Positions 42,200 through 54,540 of a DNA stretch of 64,000 bases are shown one piece after another. The notes under the pieces are model-generated. The model searched no databases, had not been told where the DNA came from, and saw only the letters and a program-made list of their open reading frames with translations. Source of the stretch: Salvator merianae (Eukaryota; Chordata; Lepidosauria; Squamata; Teiidae); contig QVOM02000057.1 of the NCBI GenBank assembly GCA_003586115.2, positions 5,385,666-5,449,665 of the forward strand, written 5' to 3'. Positions within the stretch are counted from its first letter, which is position 1. The number at the start of each line of letters is the position of its first letter. Made by a program: the position numbers and the translations under genes.

Positions 42200-45100
42200 A
42201 TGGCGGGGAGCGCCGGGCCGTTCCTTGTGTGGGCTCAGGAAGTCGCCTCGTTGCTGATGCTCCGGGTGCGGCGCACCGTTTTGCAGACGGCCATTTTGCT
42301 CTGCGTCCTTTTGCTCCTGCTCTGGATCTCAGTCTTTCTTTATGGCAGCTTCTACTACTCCTATATGCCTACTGTCAGCTACGTCAGCCCTGTGCATTAC
42401 AGGTTCAGGTGAGTTGCTTTTCTAGGGTACGTGGATAGCAAAAAGGTCCTCCTGTTAATTTCAGTGCGTCGTTCAAGGCCTTCTTTGCCACAGGCATTTG
42501 GGGAAGGACTGCTTAAGGAGAGGGCCTTTTTCGGTGGTGGCCCCTCACCTCTGTTCTTGCCATCTGGATGCAACTTTAAGAGAGTCTTATCTGCCATTAA
42601 TTCTACTTAGAGGCCTTTCTGTGGGTTCCGTGTAATACAGAATGCCATCTTACGGTAGCTCACCATCAAGCCTTCTTAGTGGTGGCACCTTCCCTTTGGA
42701 ATGCTGTTACTTGCAGCTTAAAGACCCCTCTTTTTATGCAGGCATTCTCTGCATGAAAATTTGTTTCTCCCTGACCCACTCTGTTCTGTAAACCACTTTG
42801 AGATTTTTTTAAAAAAATAGAAACTGGTATAAAAATGTCTTTAGTAAAAATAAATAAATTATTGTTGCCCTTGGTACCACTTCCTTTTACCTGTGTTCTC
42901 TTCCACCCTGCCACTGGCAGTGGTCAAATGCTACCGTGGCTTCCTACCCTTTTAAGAACATAAGAATGTAAGAGGAGCGCTGCTGGATGAGGCCATGGCC
43001 CATCTAGTCCAGCATCCCATTTTACACAGTGGCCCACCAATTGCTTCTGGGCATCTCAAGCAGGCGATGAAGGCAAACCCTTCACCTGCTCTCCACTCCC
43101 TGCAAAGGGCCTTTAGAGGCCTCCTGCCTGTCTCTCCAACCTGGAGGTGGGTACCTGGGCATCCATTCTAGTAGACGTTGATATGCCTGACCTCCATGAA
43201 TTTGTCCAATCTGTCCTTAAATCATTTTGATTGGACCCGCCTTGGGACCTTTTGGTGAAAGGCAAGATAGAAATCCTTCAATAAACAAATAAACAAATTA
43301 GCCACAGCAAGGAAAAGAGGCTCCGTCTTTACCGCTCATCCCTCACGTGCTTTCTCGTGCCCCACGGTGGCCATTTTGTGCCCGGCCCCTACAGAGTTTT
43401 CCCAGAGTTTTCTAGGTGCCACAAAGATGGGGGAAATCCTGGCTGGCTTCCATAAGCCATTGCCAAAGGCACAAATGTTTTTCTTTTCGTCTTTTTCCCA
43501 AACCGCTGATTTGTTCTCCGCCTGCCCTTTTGGAATTAAGCGGCCGGTATCTTTTCTGAACCCCAAATTAATTTACTTTTAGGATTACAAGGGAACAGTT
43601 GCTTGCCCTGTGGGGAGGCCACCCACTGTTATGGGAGGAGATGCCCTTCTGGGCAAGAACTTGCCCTCTTTCTGTCTCTCTTCCTTGGATGCTCCAGTCA
43701 TCCCTGCAGCAGGGGTGCAGTAGCAAGTGGAGGCTGAATTAGAAATAGTTACGACAGGTGAGGAAGTTAATCTTTCTCATCTATGGATTTCAGGCCTGTC
43801 AGGAAACTCAAGATCAGCTGGGATTGCTAGGTTTTGCCCCCTCATGTTTTCCTTGAGGCTTGCTAATAGGTGGTTCTGTCCCTTTCTTTAAGAAAAAAGT
43901 CCACTGACAGCGCATAACGTAACTAACAATTAAGAACTGGCACTATGGATTTTGGAAACCACAATCTGAGATTGAGGATCTCATCAATTAAAGCAAATAC
44001 AGCCCATTTATTGCAAGCTGCAAAGAAAGCTCTTTTACAAGGGTTGGAATCTTTCCTAATTGCAACCTCGGAACGCCCAGATTTTTAGATAACAGATAGC
44101 TTAGCCTCTACAGTGGTGGCTGAGATTTGTTTCAGGTAGCTTAGTGTAGGGACTGGAACACCTTCCTTACGAAATCCGGCTGCAACGTCTTGGCCTCTTC
44201 AGTCTTGAAAGAGGCGTTTAAGAGGGGACCTGGTTGAAGTATATAAAACCATGCATGGTGTGGAAAAGGTGGATAGAAAAAAAATATTTTCACTGTCACA
44301 CAACGCTAGGACCAGGGGGCACTCTAAGAAGTTGATAGGCAGGGGAGTTAGGACCGACAAGGGGAAGGATTTTTTTTCACCCAGAGGGTCATTGGTCTAT
44401 GGAATTTACTACTGGAAGAGGTGGTGGCAGCAGCTAGCCAGGATGGCTTTAAGAAAAGGCTGAACAGCTTCGGGGTTCTCTGGAGTCCTAAATTTGGATT
44501 AACACGATGAACGAAAAATGAAGTCGACCCTCATGGTACGCCAAGGCCCTCCTGGTTGTACCACCACCTTTAGTAGTTGAGGGGGTGTGGCCCCGGGATA
44601 GGGCCTTTGAGGTGGTGGGCCCCAGACAGTGGAATAGTCTTCCCCACCCCTTTCAGTTAATACGTTCAGGCAGCTTTCAGTTAATACGTTCAGATTGGTA
44701 AAAACACACTTATTTTTACCCTCCCGACATTCAGTTATCATTTTGGTCTGTTATTCTTTTTAGTATGCTCATGTTATATTTTGTTTTCTATTGCTGTTAC
44801 TCGCCCTGAGATCTTCAGGTATAAGGTGGGATAAAAATGCAAGCAAATAAATAAATGTTTTGCTTTTCACGTGGCCAGTACAGTATGGCTTCCCTTGCTT
44901 AATCAGTCCTAGAAACTGACAGTAATTTGACCTCTGTAGCACCACTGATTTATATTGATAAACTGGGGCCTCACTGGTTTCCCTGAACCCCCTGTTTTGC
45001 CTCCTATTAGTTGCATAACACGGTTTTGTAACATGTGGCTGGTTTGTGGGAACCAGATCAAAGTGTGACGCCTGGGATAACTTGAAGGGTTTGAGGCAGC

Positions 45101-48100
45101 CAAAGAAAAAAGCCCTGACAGCTCACTGACTTGCACAAATTTTTACAAGCTTGCTCGGAACTATCAGTTCGGTCCCTCCGGCAAATGGCAGTTTCATCCA
45201 TACTGCTTTCGGCAGAATGGCCTTTCATTAAATCCTATCTCCCATTCAGGGGCCTAAACAGATTTTTTCTGCCCCTAGATGGGGCTTCTAATCAAAATCC
45301 CTGTATCTTGGGATTCAGCAAGCAAAAGGAAGCAGTATAGAGTTTAAAAATCCATATAAACCAAAAAGGTGGAAGATAAAAATAGACAACAAGAAAACAA
45401 AAGCGTACGAGGTATGAGTCGAGACAGGCAAGAAAGAAAAATAGGAAAATTTGTGCTGAATATCAACTTTAAAAGCGAACTTTCCCCCTTTTTTAGGACG
45501 GACTGCAGTTCGCCGGGGCCCGAGCTGTGCTCTTTTCCCGTTGCCAATGTTTCTTTCATCAAGGACAGCCGTGACCGGGTGAGTTGCCGACGAAGGAAGC
45601 AGCTTCTGTAACTGGAGAAGGTGGATTAGAGACGGGATGAGAACGCAAGGGCCACACGCTACCCTCACTGATGTGATTTTGAGCCGCTTTTTGTGCCACG
45701 TGTGAACGCAGCCTTGGAGGCAGCTCAGAGCCGGTTCGCAGGCAGGATCGTTCCTGAGCCAGTCTGCCCCTCCCCCTCTCGTGAATATGCTAGGCTAGAT
45801 AAGATGGATTAGAGATGGGATGAGAACACGAGGGCCACACGCTACCCTCTCTAAGGCGCTTTTGAACCGCTTTATTATAACAGCTGAACGCTGTCTAAGT
45901 CTGGCTGCCATCTTTGTCCTCCCACAGTGCCCCAGTGAGCAGTGGGAGGTGTGTGTGTGGGGGAGTCTTTTGGCCCCTTGTAGTACAAAACAACCAGAGG
46001 AAGATCATTCAAATAAACCGTTTGGAAGGTACCTGTTGGGACCGTCCTATTTATACCCCTAGGTGGCGCTAGCGTCTCATCCTTCAAGACTACCTGTGCC
46101 AAAGCTGAAGTCCCTTAAAGATGGAGGACATCTCTTTTTCTAGTACTATCATGATTATTGTTGTTTGTTTCCCTTAAAGAAGAAGAGACCTTTTTCTTAT
46201 AGTAGGATCATGGATGTATTTACAAAAAAAAAAAACCCAGACTGGCGACAGTCCCTCCTGTTTCTAAGGCAACCTTCTTCTCTTGCACAGGTTCTGATGT
46301 ACGGCCAACCGTATCGCATCTCCCTGGAACTGGAGCTGCCAGAATCGCCAGTGAACCAGAATCTGGGCATGTTCATGGTGGTGATATCCTGTTACACTAA
46401 AGGCGGACGCATCATCTCATCTTCAGCCAGATCCGTATGTATTATTATAACAGGAACTAAGTTTTCCCTTTAGCTGATGCCAAATTATCCCTCACAGGAT
46501 TAGACAATGACTAGGGGAAACTTTTCTGTACATCTTGGGAGTGAGGAGATCCTTATGAAAGGAAGTGGGCCTTCAAATAACCCGATCCTAAGGTGTTCCA
46601 GACTAGCTGTTGCCCAGCCGGGCTATAGTACAGTAGTTAGTCTTCAGGTTGCTGAAGCAGCTATACCTGTCCAGGAGCAGTGACAGGTGATAAACTGTAG
46701 CCCTCAGTGCAACCTGCTGGGGTTCGTGTGAGAGTTATAGCTCAATAATAATCAGACTTGCAATATAAGACGCAACACAAGAGGAAAGAGCTTGGGGAGG
46801 GAAGAGGAAAGAGGAAAGCAAAACTATCTCAGGCGTGCTTTCTTAGCTCCTCAAATTCCCAACTGAAATGTAGAATCGGATTTTGCGAGATGGAGGAGAC
46901 GAAAATTGCTGATTTTCGGCGGAACAGAGAGTCCGTACGAGCCGAAATCTCTCCCACTCTTTCTGCGGCCTGATGGAACTGGTCCATTCTTACGTTACTT
47001 CTTTGCCCCGCCTAGGCCATGCTTCATTACCGTTCGAATCTGCTCCAGATGCTGGACACGGTGGCTTTTGCGAGCCTCTTTTTAACCGGTTTTACGGAAC
47101 AGAAGCAGACGGTGGAGGTTGAACTGTTCTCGGACTATAAGGAGGATTCGGTGAGAGGCACCGTGGGTTTTTTTTCCCTTTGGTTATCCGCTGTTTGTGG
47201 GGGAAACCTCACTCCCCAGATTTATCTTTCTGACAATGGTGTAAAGAAAAGCAAAAGTGCAGACTCAGGACCGTGCAAGGATTCGAACCAGGCCTTCCGT
47301 GCAAGTGGTGGTCTCAAAATAAATCATTCCGCTTCACGGCTTCTAGTGTTTGTGGGTGTCTGCTGATACCTTCCAGGGCATCAACGAAATGGATCTAGTA
47401 ACTTTCAAAGGTCTAAGTGGAGAACTAGTATTCTTTTCCACCCACCCAGTGTGGTGTGTGTTTGCTTTCTGGCCTCTGGAAAATGTTCAGTTTGCCCCAC
47501 AGGCCTTTCTCCCTTGTGTTTCCTTGTGCAAGCCAGAGAGAAGGCACGAGAGACTCCATTTTAGATCCAGCTTTGGTGTTGATTTCCATGGTGCACGGCG
47601 GCCATTTTGTGACTGACATCCCCAGATGCTTTTGCACAGTATTAGACGTGCTCATGGTGCACAGAATTGGTTCCTCAGCAGTGGCTGGATCAGCAAGTGT
47701 ACTAGTAGCCTCCCTTCCGCATGCTGGTGTGGTCTAAGGGTGGCCCCGCCCCTTAGACCCCACCCCCTGGGGCGGGGCCTCCTGGAGACCACACCAGCAT
47801 CCAGGAGACTCCTCCTACACTTGCTGGTCTGGTATTCCAACCAGTGTGGAATCGCCCTTCGTGTCTGACCCTGATGAAATGGAAAAAAACGACCAAATGC
47901 TGATTCTGAAACCCATCTGTTGCTTTATCCCTGAGCTTATTTTCATGGCCTTAACTGAGCCACTCCTCAGCTTCAGTCTACCATCTTACCTCGCAGGGTT
48001 GTTGTTCAAAGTTCCATTAAATAGGACATTATTTTGCAGTCCGAGCTAAGCGATTAAGCGAGGGAACCTGCTTTTCCCCCCTCTTTCTTCTGCAGCAGCA

Positions 48101-50411
48101 GTGCAGGATTGAAAGAGCTCCTTTGCTTGATTTTTAAGTTGCTTGCTTTCTAGTTTGCATCTGAGCACTTGCAAAGATACCCAGTCGAAGCAGCTGAGGT
48201 TTTGCAAAGCTGACAGGCTCTAGCTGCTCGCTGCCTTTGTTCCAGAGATTCCGTGGAAAAGTTAGAATCTGTTAGTAGTAACATATCCCCTTTTGTCACC
48301 TAAATAAAATTGTTTTAATTTTGAGGGGAGGGAGATTGTGAACTTTGAGCAGAGTTTCCTCTGTCCTGCAGAAAAGATGAAGCACTGATTATTTCCATCT
48401 CTCCCTCTTTGTAGTATGTACCGACTATTGGGGCGATAATTGAAATCCAGACCACAAAGATTCAGCTTTACGGAGCACAGCTGCGCATTCATGCTCACTT
48501 CACTGGTCTGCGGTAAGTGCGGGAATGGGTGGGAAACCAATGTACAAGTGTCACTGAATCCACGCCGCCTTTCTTGCCATTCAGCTTTGCAGGGGATCAG
48601 AAAAGGACCACAATGCCCTCTGCATTTGACTGTTAATAGCATAACATTAATTGATTAATTAAAGTTAAATGCATGTGTAACATTTCAAAGCTTGCATAAG
48701 TACGTTACAGATAATGTTTCAGATTGCATTCAGTGTTCCCATTGATGCCACCACACAATTGGTCCATTGAAATTGGTTTTGTGCACTGGTGCTCAACTCT
48801 AGCACCACCTAGTGCTGGCAAGAAATGCTGGCCGGTGCTTTTTGTTTTCTCTCCTCTATCTTTGCTTTGCGGGGCTCACTCTCTGAAGAACCACTCCCTG
48901 TTTATGCCTGCCCTAAAAGTGACAAAATGCCAAAGGCATATAAGAGGATGGGACCCTCATCCATACTTCCTTTCTGATCTATTTCCTGTAGGTACCTGCT
49001 CTACAATTTCCCAGTGACGTCTGCCATTTTGGGCGTATGTAGCAACTTCGCCTTTTTGAGCGTCATCGTCCTCTTCAGCTACCTGCAGTGGATATGGGGC
49101 AGCGTGTGGCCTAGAGAATCTCTCTCTGTGCAGGTGGGTGAAGGCAACTGGGCTGGGCAGCTTTTTCTGCCCCCTGTATTTGCATACTGTGGGTATCTGC
49201 CCATTTCGAGGCTGTTGGCCAAGAGTTTGCATTCAGCATGTCTTCTGGGATGCTTAAGATTTGAGAACAAACATGGGAAGTCGTGGTCTTGTCATTGTCA
49301 GGAGAAAAACTGAAGGTCCTAAACCTCATGATTTAGTCCTTAGCAGTGTGAGTGGAGTAACATTGGACTCCAGTCAAGTGAACGTATCGATGTATCTTTT
49401 GTTTGGGGATGTAGCTTGCAAATAATGATTAATGTAGTAGAATTTTATCATTTTAGGGCACAGCCCCCTGGGAAATCATACCAAGGCCTGCCTGTACCTT
49501 ACAATCTGCTCTGGAAGCTCTCTTAGCTTCCAGTAAACTTCAGTAATTAAAGAGGAGAGGATGTATGTCAGGGCCTTCTCAGTCACAGCCCCCTAGACTA
49601 TGGAATATTTATTTTCTTTATTTGTAACATTTGTATCCCGCCCTTCACCTGGAGATCCCAAGGCGGGTCACAACATATGATAAAGCAAACACTAAAACAT
49701 ATTTAAAATATAACATGCCTTGGGACTATACTGCATAGGGCAGGATATAAACGTAAGTAAATAAATACAAAAGGTTTAGCTTCAGGGATTAGAAACAAGT
49801 GGGATACAAAACAACCCCATCATCTAGAAATGGCTTTTTTTTTCCCCCCAGACTAACAAGGGTTAAGATTCAGCAGCAGTATAAAATATATGATATGCTT
49901 GCAGGCTTTTTATCTCACTGTTTCTCTCCATCTTGTGTATAGATCTCTGGCAGGGGAAGATCCGATGCGTTCCAGCAGGGTGAAGAGGTCAGGCGGCAGG
50001 TTGTGTTCTCGAGAGAAGGTAACAGGGAAATGAATGAAGTTTCCTGTAGAGAAGGGAAGCTTTTTGGTGGGATATTCTCATTCGAAACTCTGAGATCCCC
50101 TGACATGGTGCTTGCGTCATGGTCCTTAAAGGATCAGGTGAAAAATAGTTTTGCTTTTCTAGGCCTCTGTTTTAAAATAATTATTCAAGAGGCGGGTTAC
50201 TTTGTTGTTCAGATTCTTGAATATTCTGTTTTTTTTTTGGGGGGGGGGGAGGATAATTTGAGTGGTGATTTCAGCCCTGGTCGGGCCTTACTCAGTTTCC
50301 TGGGGCAGAGGGAAATTCTGACATCGTGACAGTACATTATCTTGTCTGAATGATGTCCTGCCAGGAAAAGAGGGAGGGAGGGTTATATTTGAAGGATGTT
50401 TTAGGTTATTG

Positions 50412-50458
<47 letters not shown>

Positions 50459-51996
50459 TATTGAATACATAAAATTATCTTTTGTCCCTTTTGAATTCCA
50501 ATAAATGTATGTATATATTGATAAATATTATGATGGACCATACAGGATATTGGGAGGGTGTCTTTATAGAATGGAGGATCCTTTGTGCACATATGTGTAT
50601 GTATAAAATGGTAACATTCTTAATAATTTGTTTCACAGCTCCTGAAAAAGAAGATGATGCTTCCCTGGCAGAGCCTGAAGATGTAGGGGCCAACGAAGAA
50701 GAGGACCTGACTGAGTCAGGTGTGTTTTTTCAGATGGCTTTGGGGTTTGGGCTGCTTCCCTGACCAGGAGACCCTTTAAGATCAAGGGCTGTGAGATCTG
50801 ACAGTGCAGTGGCATCAGATGCCCCAGAGGAACTCTGGCAAGCAAAGTGTGCTGTTAATAGCTTTCGTCTACTGCTTGTCCCCACAACCTTTATGAGGCT
50901 AACATGATGCCCTCCAGATACGCTGGTTGGGGCTGATGGGGGTTGGAGTCCAAAATGTCCATGTCAGTTGGCGCTGATGGGCGTTGGAGCACTTTCTTGT
51001 TTCTTCTACTTAGCACTGCGGGCCGAAAAGGGCAGTCTTGGGCGACGTGACTCTGGAACAGAAGCCAGTGCGCTCTCGCACACAAGTGAAGGTAAGTAAC
51101 CTGTCTGGGAACCGATAAGCCAGTTCCTTCCTTGGCCACTTTGCGGTAGATTTGTTGTCCAACAGAAAAGGTTAGTGATATGTGGCCGATGGAGTGTCAC
51201 CTCCCTTGTATAGCTTGCAGTGGCAGCTGACATGGGTGAGGGCAGCCGGACACCCCTTTCTCCGTCAAAAGCCAGTTCGTACAGGAGCTCACGAACCAGC
51301 CTTGGGCAGGGGGAGGGGCTTCCGGTTGCACTCGTCCCCGGTGGCCACCCCTGCTAATGTCAAATCTCCTTGACTAAAACGCTCTTATGAAAGTTGCTGC
51401 AATTGATTGGGAAGCCATGTTTCAGGTATTCCAGGCCCTCTTAAGTTGATTTCCCTAAGGGAGTGCCTTCTAGGAATGAGGCACTTGTTTGTAAATTTCT
51501 GGGATCACCTTCGACGAGGGAAATTGACTTTTATTACCTCTGTGGGAGCAAAACCATGCCTTATCTCTTCACCCAGGCCTTTGATTCCTAGTTCCTCTGA
51601 ATCTAGTCCTGTCAGGGTGGGAGGAAGGGAAGTTTGGTTGGGTGGGTTACATTTCTGAATAAGATTTAGTGTTCGTTTTACCATATTTTGTGACTCGCTC
51701 TGGGATCTCCCGGTGAAAGTATGAGATACAAATGCTATAAACAAACAAAGTGGTGCTTATTATAACAAGAGGTTGTTTTCTTGGCCTGTCAGTAAATGCG
51801 TGTGTGCTGATGGCTATTTATTCCTTCGAACCCAGATACAGAGTTCGAGTCGGTGGATAATTCCTTGCTGCTCACCGAGGCCAATTTCCCAGCCCCTCCC
51901 CAGGAAGGGGAACCCTCCAGCCTGCTGCCCCCTGGCGCCAGAGCCGTCACGCCGGGCTCGGAAATCCGCCAACGAAGCATCTGCTCCAGTTCCTGA
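42200..51996 (+). CDS. BSCL2: BSCL2, seipin (lipid droplet biogenesis)
   Basis: ER membrane protein that forms ring oligomers at ER-lipid droplet contacts and controls droplet growth. Ten coding exons: 42200-42408, 45497-45578, 46291-46434, 47016-47150, 48415-48512, 48992-49133, 49943-50018, 50639-50719, 51014-51091, 51836-51996; 401 residues, close to the 398 of the short human form, and all phases match. Order: cytosolic N-terminus, TM1 (about 26-48, [18 protein letters not shown]), lumenal beta-sandwich ([40 protein letters not shown]), TM2 (about 231-250, [15 protein letters not shown]), acidic Ser/Glu-rich cytosolic tail ending RQRSICSSS. The glycosylation site NVS (Asn87), altered in human motor neuropathies, is intact. 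The long upstream-ATG isoform of mammals is not evident. Confidence 0.96.
42515..42862 (+). repeat. L2/CR1-type LINE 3' ends in BSCL2 intron 1
   Basis: 'ttttcggtggtggcccctc' near 42530 and a second block 'tggtggcaccttccctttg' near 42680, ending with 'aatagaaactggtataaaa' and an AAT-rich tail. Confidence 0.6.
42950..43215 (-). repeat. CR1/L3-type LINE 3' end in BSCL2 intron 1
   Basis: Near full-length reverse monomer: 'aagaacataagaatgtaag', 'catctagtccagcatccca', 'cctgacctccatgaatttg'. Confidence 0.8.
44140..44470 (+). repeat. CR1/L3-type LINE, more upstream part
   Basis: 'ttgaaagaggcgtttaaga', 'tataaaaccatgcatggtg', 'aatttactactggaagagg' and 'gatggctttaagaaaaggc'. It shows what precedes the short 'aaattcatggagga' 3' ends seen elsewhere, so those are 5'-truncated copies. 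Confidence 0.75.
44565..44855 (+). repeat. L2/CR1-type LINE 3' end in BSCL2 intron 1
   Basis: 'cctttgaggtggtgggccc', 'gtggaatagtcttcccc' and the tail 'gtgggataaaaatgcaagc'. A 21-bp unit, 'ttcagttaatacgttcag', is repeated at 44652 and 44677. Confidence 0.65.
50408..50454. repeat. (TA)n microsatellite in BSCL2 intron 7
   Basis: About 45 bp of alternating TA preceded by 'tgtatatacata'. Confidence 0.95.
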
Positions 51997-52136
51997 GGGG
52001 TTGGTTTGCCCTGGCCCAACCCTTACCTTGGCCTTCACACTCTCGTAATAGCCTTTACCCGCCACCACGGGCCTTGCTCATGTTTACATTCCAGCACTTT
52101 TCCTCTGTCCCTTGCCCCCGGAGACACTGTAACTTA

Positions 52137-52142
52137 AATAAA
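52137..52142 (+). terminator. Polyadenylation signal of BSCL2
   Basis: AATAAA in 'aacttaaataaaattgaac', 141 nt after the seipin stop; a short 3' UTR consistent with the gene. Confidence 0.75.
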
Positions 52143-52719
52143 ATTGAACCTGCTAACAAACGATTGCCGTCATGCTGCAGAGAAATTGGGCTAAAGTTAA
52201 GCACCATTGGCAGGCAGGACGCGGTTTGGTCTCATCTGCGCTGGGAAGGATCGGGGTGAGTTGGCAGTGAGAATAGCAGGTGCGCACAGAATGCCCGAAA
52301 CGCTGAACGGCAATTGGCTGTTCGCCTTTGGTCTTTTCCCCTGTGCGGCCAACTGCCTTTGATCTCACATGGGACCGCTTGCCTTCCGTACCCAATCAAA
52401 TCCCGGCTCTGATTTGCCAAGCGCTCACGGGAACAGTGGATAGCTGTTCCGTCCCATCGGCACTCTCTGCCCTGCAGCCATTTAAGCTGTTGTTCAGGAA
52501 TATTTTTCAGGTATGTCTTCCCCAGGACCTGCTGCGTGACCATTTTTAAATGGAGACGAACTAGGAACTGGACAGGAATTTAATTCAGGTAAAGAAAAAA
52601 AATCAGCTGCTCTCCTGTTTTGTTGAGCTATCCTGTTTCAAGTCATAAATAATTTTTCATGCAAGGGGAAAGAAGAGAATCCTGTCATTGGTGTACACTG
52701 ATCTATTTGGCATGATCTG

Positions 52720-52835
52720 GGTTGCATCCAGAGTTGCTTACTTATTCTGCTATGTTTGGATATTCTGGAATAAAGCATGGATATTCTGGAATATCAAACT
52801 ATAGTAGAATAAGAAAGTGATGTCCGGATGCAGCC
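52720..52835. mobile_element. Palindromic MITE, GGCTGCATCCAGAC family (copy 2)
   Basis: GGTTGCATCCAGAGTTGCTT at the left, inverse GTGATGTCCGGATGCAGCC at the right, 116 bp; the centre has 'tattctggaataaagcatg'. Confidence 0.75.
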
Positions 52836-54004
52836 TTATTTTCCAAACCTGTAGCAGGATAGCCAAAAAGGGAATGAGACCCTGAGGGTCTCATTCTGGC
52901 AGTAGGAACTTTATTTGACCATTTCTGAAGGTCCATATATTTATTCTTGGCATTTAGACCCTTTTTTTCTGAAAAGCGCCTGACGGTATGCATGAATTTT
53001 CTCCATCTTGCCTTCCCAACAAGCCTGTGAGGTAGGTCTGGCTGGGCAGCAGTGGGTAGGCTAAGTAGCCCCATGAAGGACCATCCCCAGGGATTCCCAA
53101 GTCCTTATTGGGTGCTCTAGCCATTAGCCTATGCTGCCTAAGTTTTTCCGCAATTGTGGATTTTTTGTTTTTTTGCGTTTCCATAACCTTGAGGACTAGA
53201 AACTTTACTTGATGCAAATGCAAGCGGATTGGTAGAGACCTGAATGTTCTGCTTAGTTCCAGGATAAGGATTTCCTTTTCTGCAATTGGATGGAACTTGG
53301 ACGGGCTTCCTAGCACGGTTGCGTAACTTCTGGCTCGCTAGCTGGGACGCCAAAACCTTTCCACCTGCCCCACCCAAAGAAATGAAAAAATGCATGTTAT
53401 AGACATACTTTTTCTTTCCTTGGCAGATCGTTTAGCTCAATTGGAGCCAGATTTTCTGTGGCCAGCTTCGGATACATCACAGGAAGCTGGCTTGTGATCC
53501 CAGCTATGTTGTGTTCTTTGGCTGGTGGTAACAGAGGGCTTCTTACTCAATTGAATAGAAGAGTGATGTGCAATACATCCCACCCAGATGGACAGGCGTT
53601 GCCATTTAAGTTGAAGAAGGAGCGGGGAAAAATAAAATCTGTGTGTTGTTCAGACTTCAGTTTCTGGGGGGGGGGGGGGGGGGAGGGAAAGAAAGAAGTC
53701 TGCATTCCAGAGGTAATTCGTAACCCATACGTCAAGTTCTCGCCTTCTGTAAATTGTGACCTCTGTTGCTCAAAGGGTGTATCCACCTTCTGCCGTAGAG
53801 TACACACTGGCGCCGTTTGCTTCCAGCAGTGACTAACGTGGCCAAATACCCATATTGCTTTGCAGGCCCTTCTGAGCTCTGCGGTGGAATGTGATGTGAG
53901 CCGGGGTGGGGTGGGGTAGGATGAAGAGGTTTTGCTGAAACTTCAGAGTACAGCTGTGCTACCTGTTCTGACACTTTGCTTCTTCGCTGGCCCAAAGTAT
54001 AGAA

Positions 54005-54540
54005 GATAAGAACCTAAGAGGAGCCCTGCTGGATTAGGCCAAAGCCCATCTGGTCCAGCATCCCGTCTCACACAGTGGCCCACCAATAGCTTCTGAGCAT
54101 CCCAAGCAGAAGACCAAGACAAAACCTTCACCTGCTCTCCACTCCCTGCAAACGGCCTTGAGAGGCATCCTGCCTGTCCCTCCACCCTGAGAGGGTACCT
54201 GGGCATCCATTCTCATAGCCATTGATACACCTGACCTCCAGTAATTTGTCTATAAGGACATAAGTGGAGCCCTGTTGGATCAGGCCACAGCCCATTGTCT
54301 CGCACAGTGGCCCACCAATAGCTTCTGAGCATCCCAAGTAGAAGACCAAGACAAAACCTTCACCTGCTCTCCACTCCCTGCAAACGGCCTTTAGAGGCAT
54401 CCTGCCTGTCTCTCCACCCTGAGAGGGTACCTGGGCATCCATTCTCATAGCCATTGATACACCTGACCTCCAGTAATTTGTCTATAAGGACATAAGTGGA
54501 GCCCTGTTGGATCAGGCCACAGCCCATCTAGTCCAGTTCC
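54005..54540 (-). repeat. CR1/L3-type LINE tandem array, 232-bp period
   Basis: Two nearly identical reverse copies followed by the start of a third ('aaggacataagtggagccc' at about 54248 and 54487). The same landmark 'gacctccagtaatttgtc' is at 54233 and 54465, a period of 232 bp. Confidence 0.85.
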
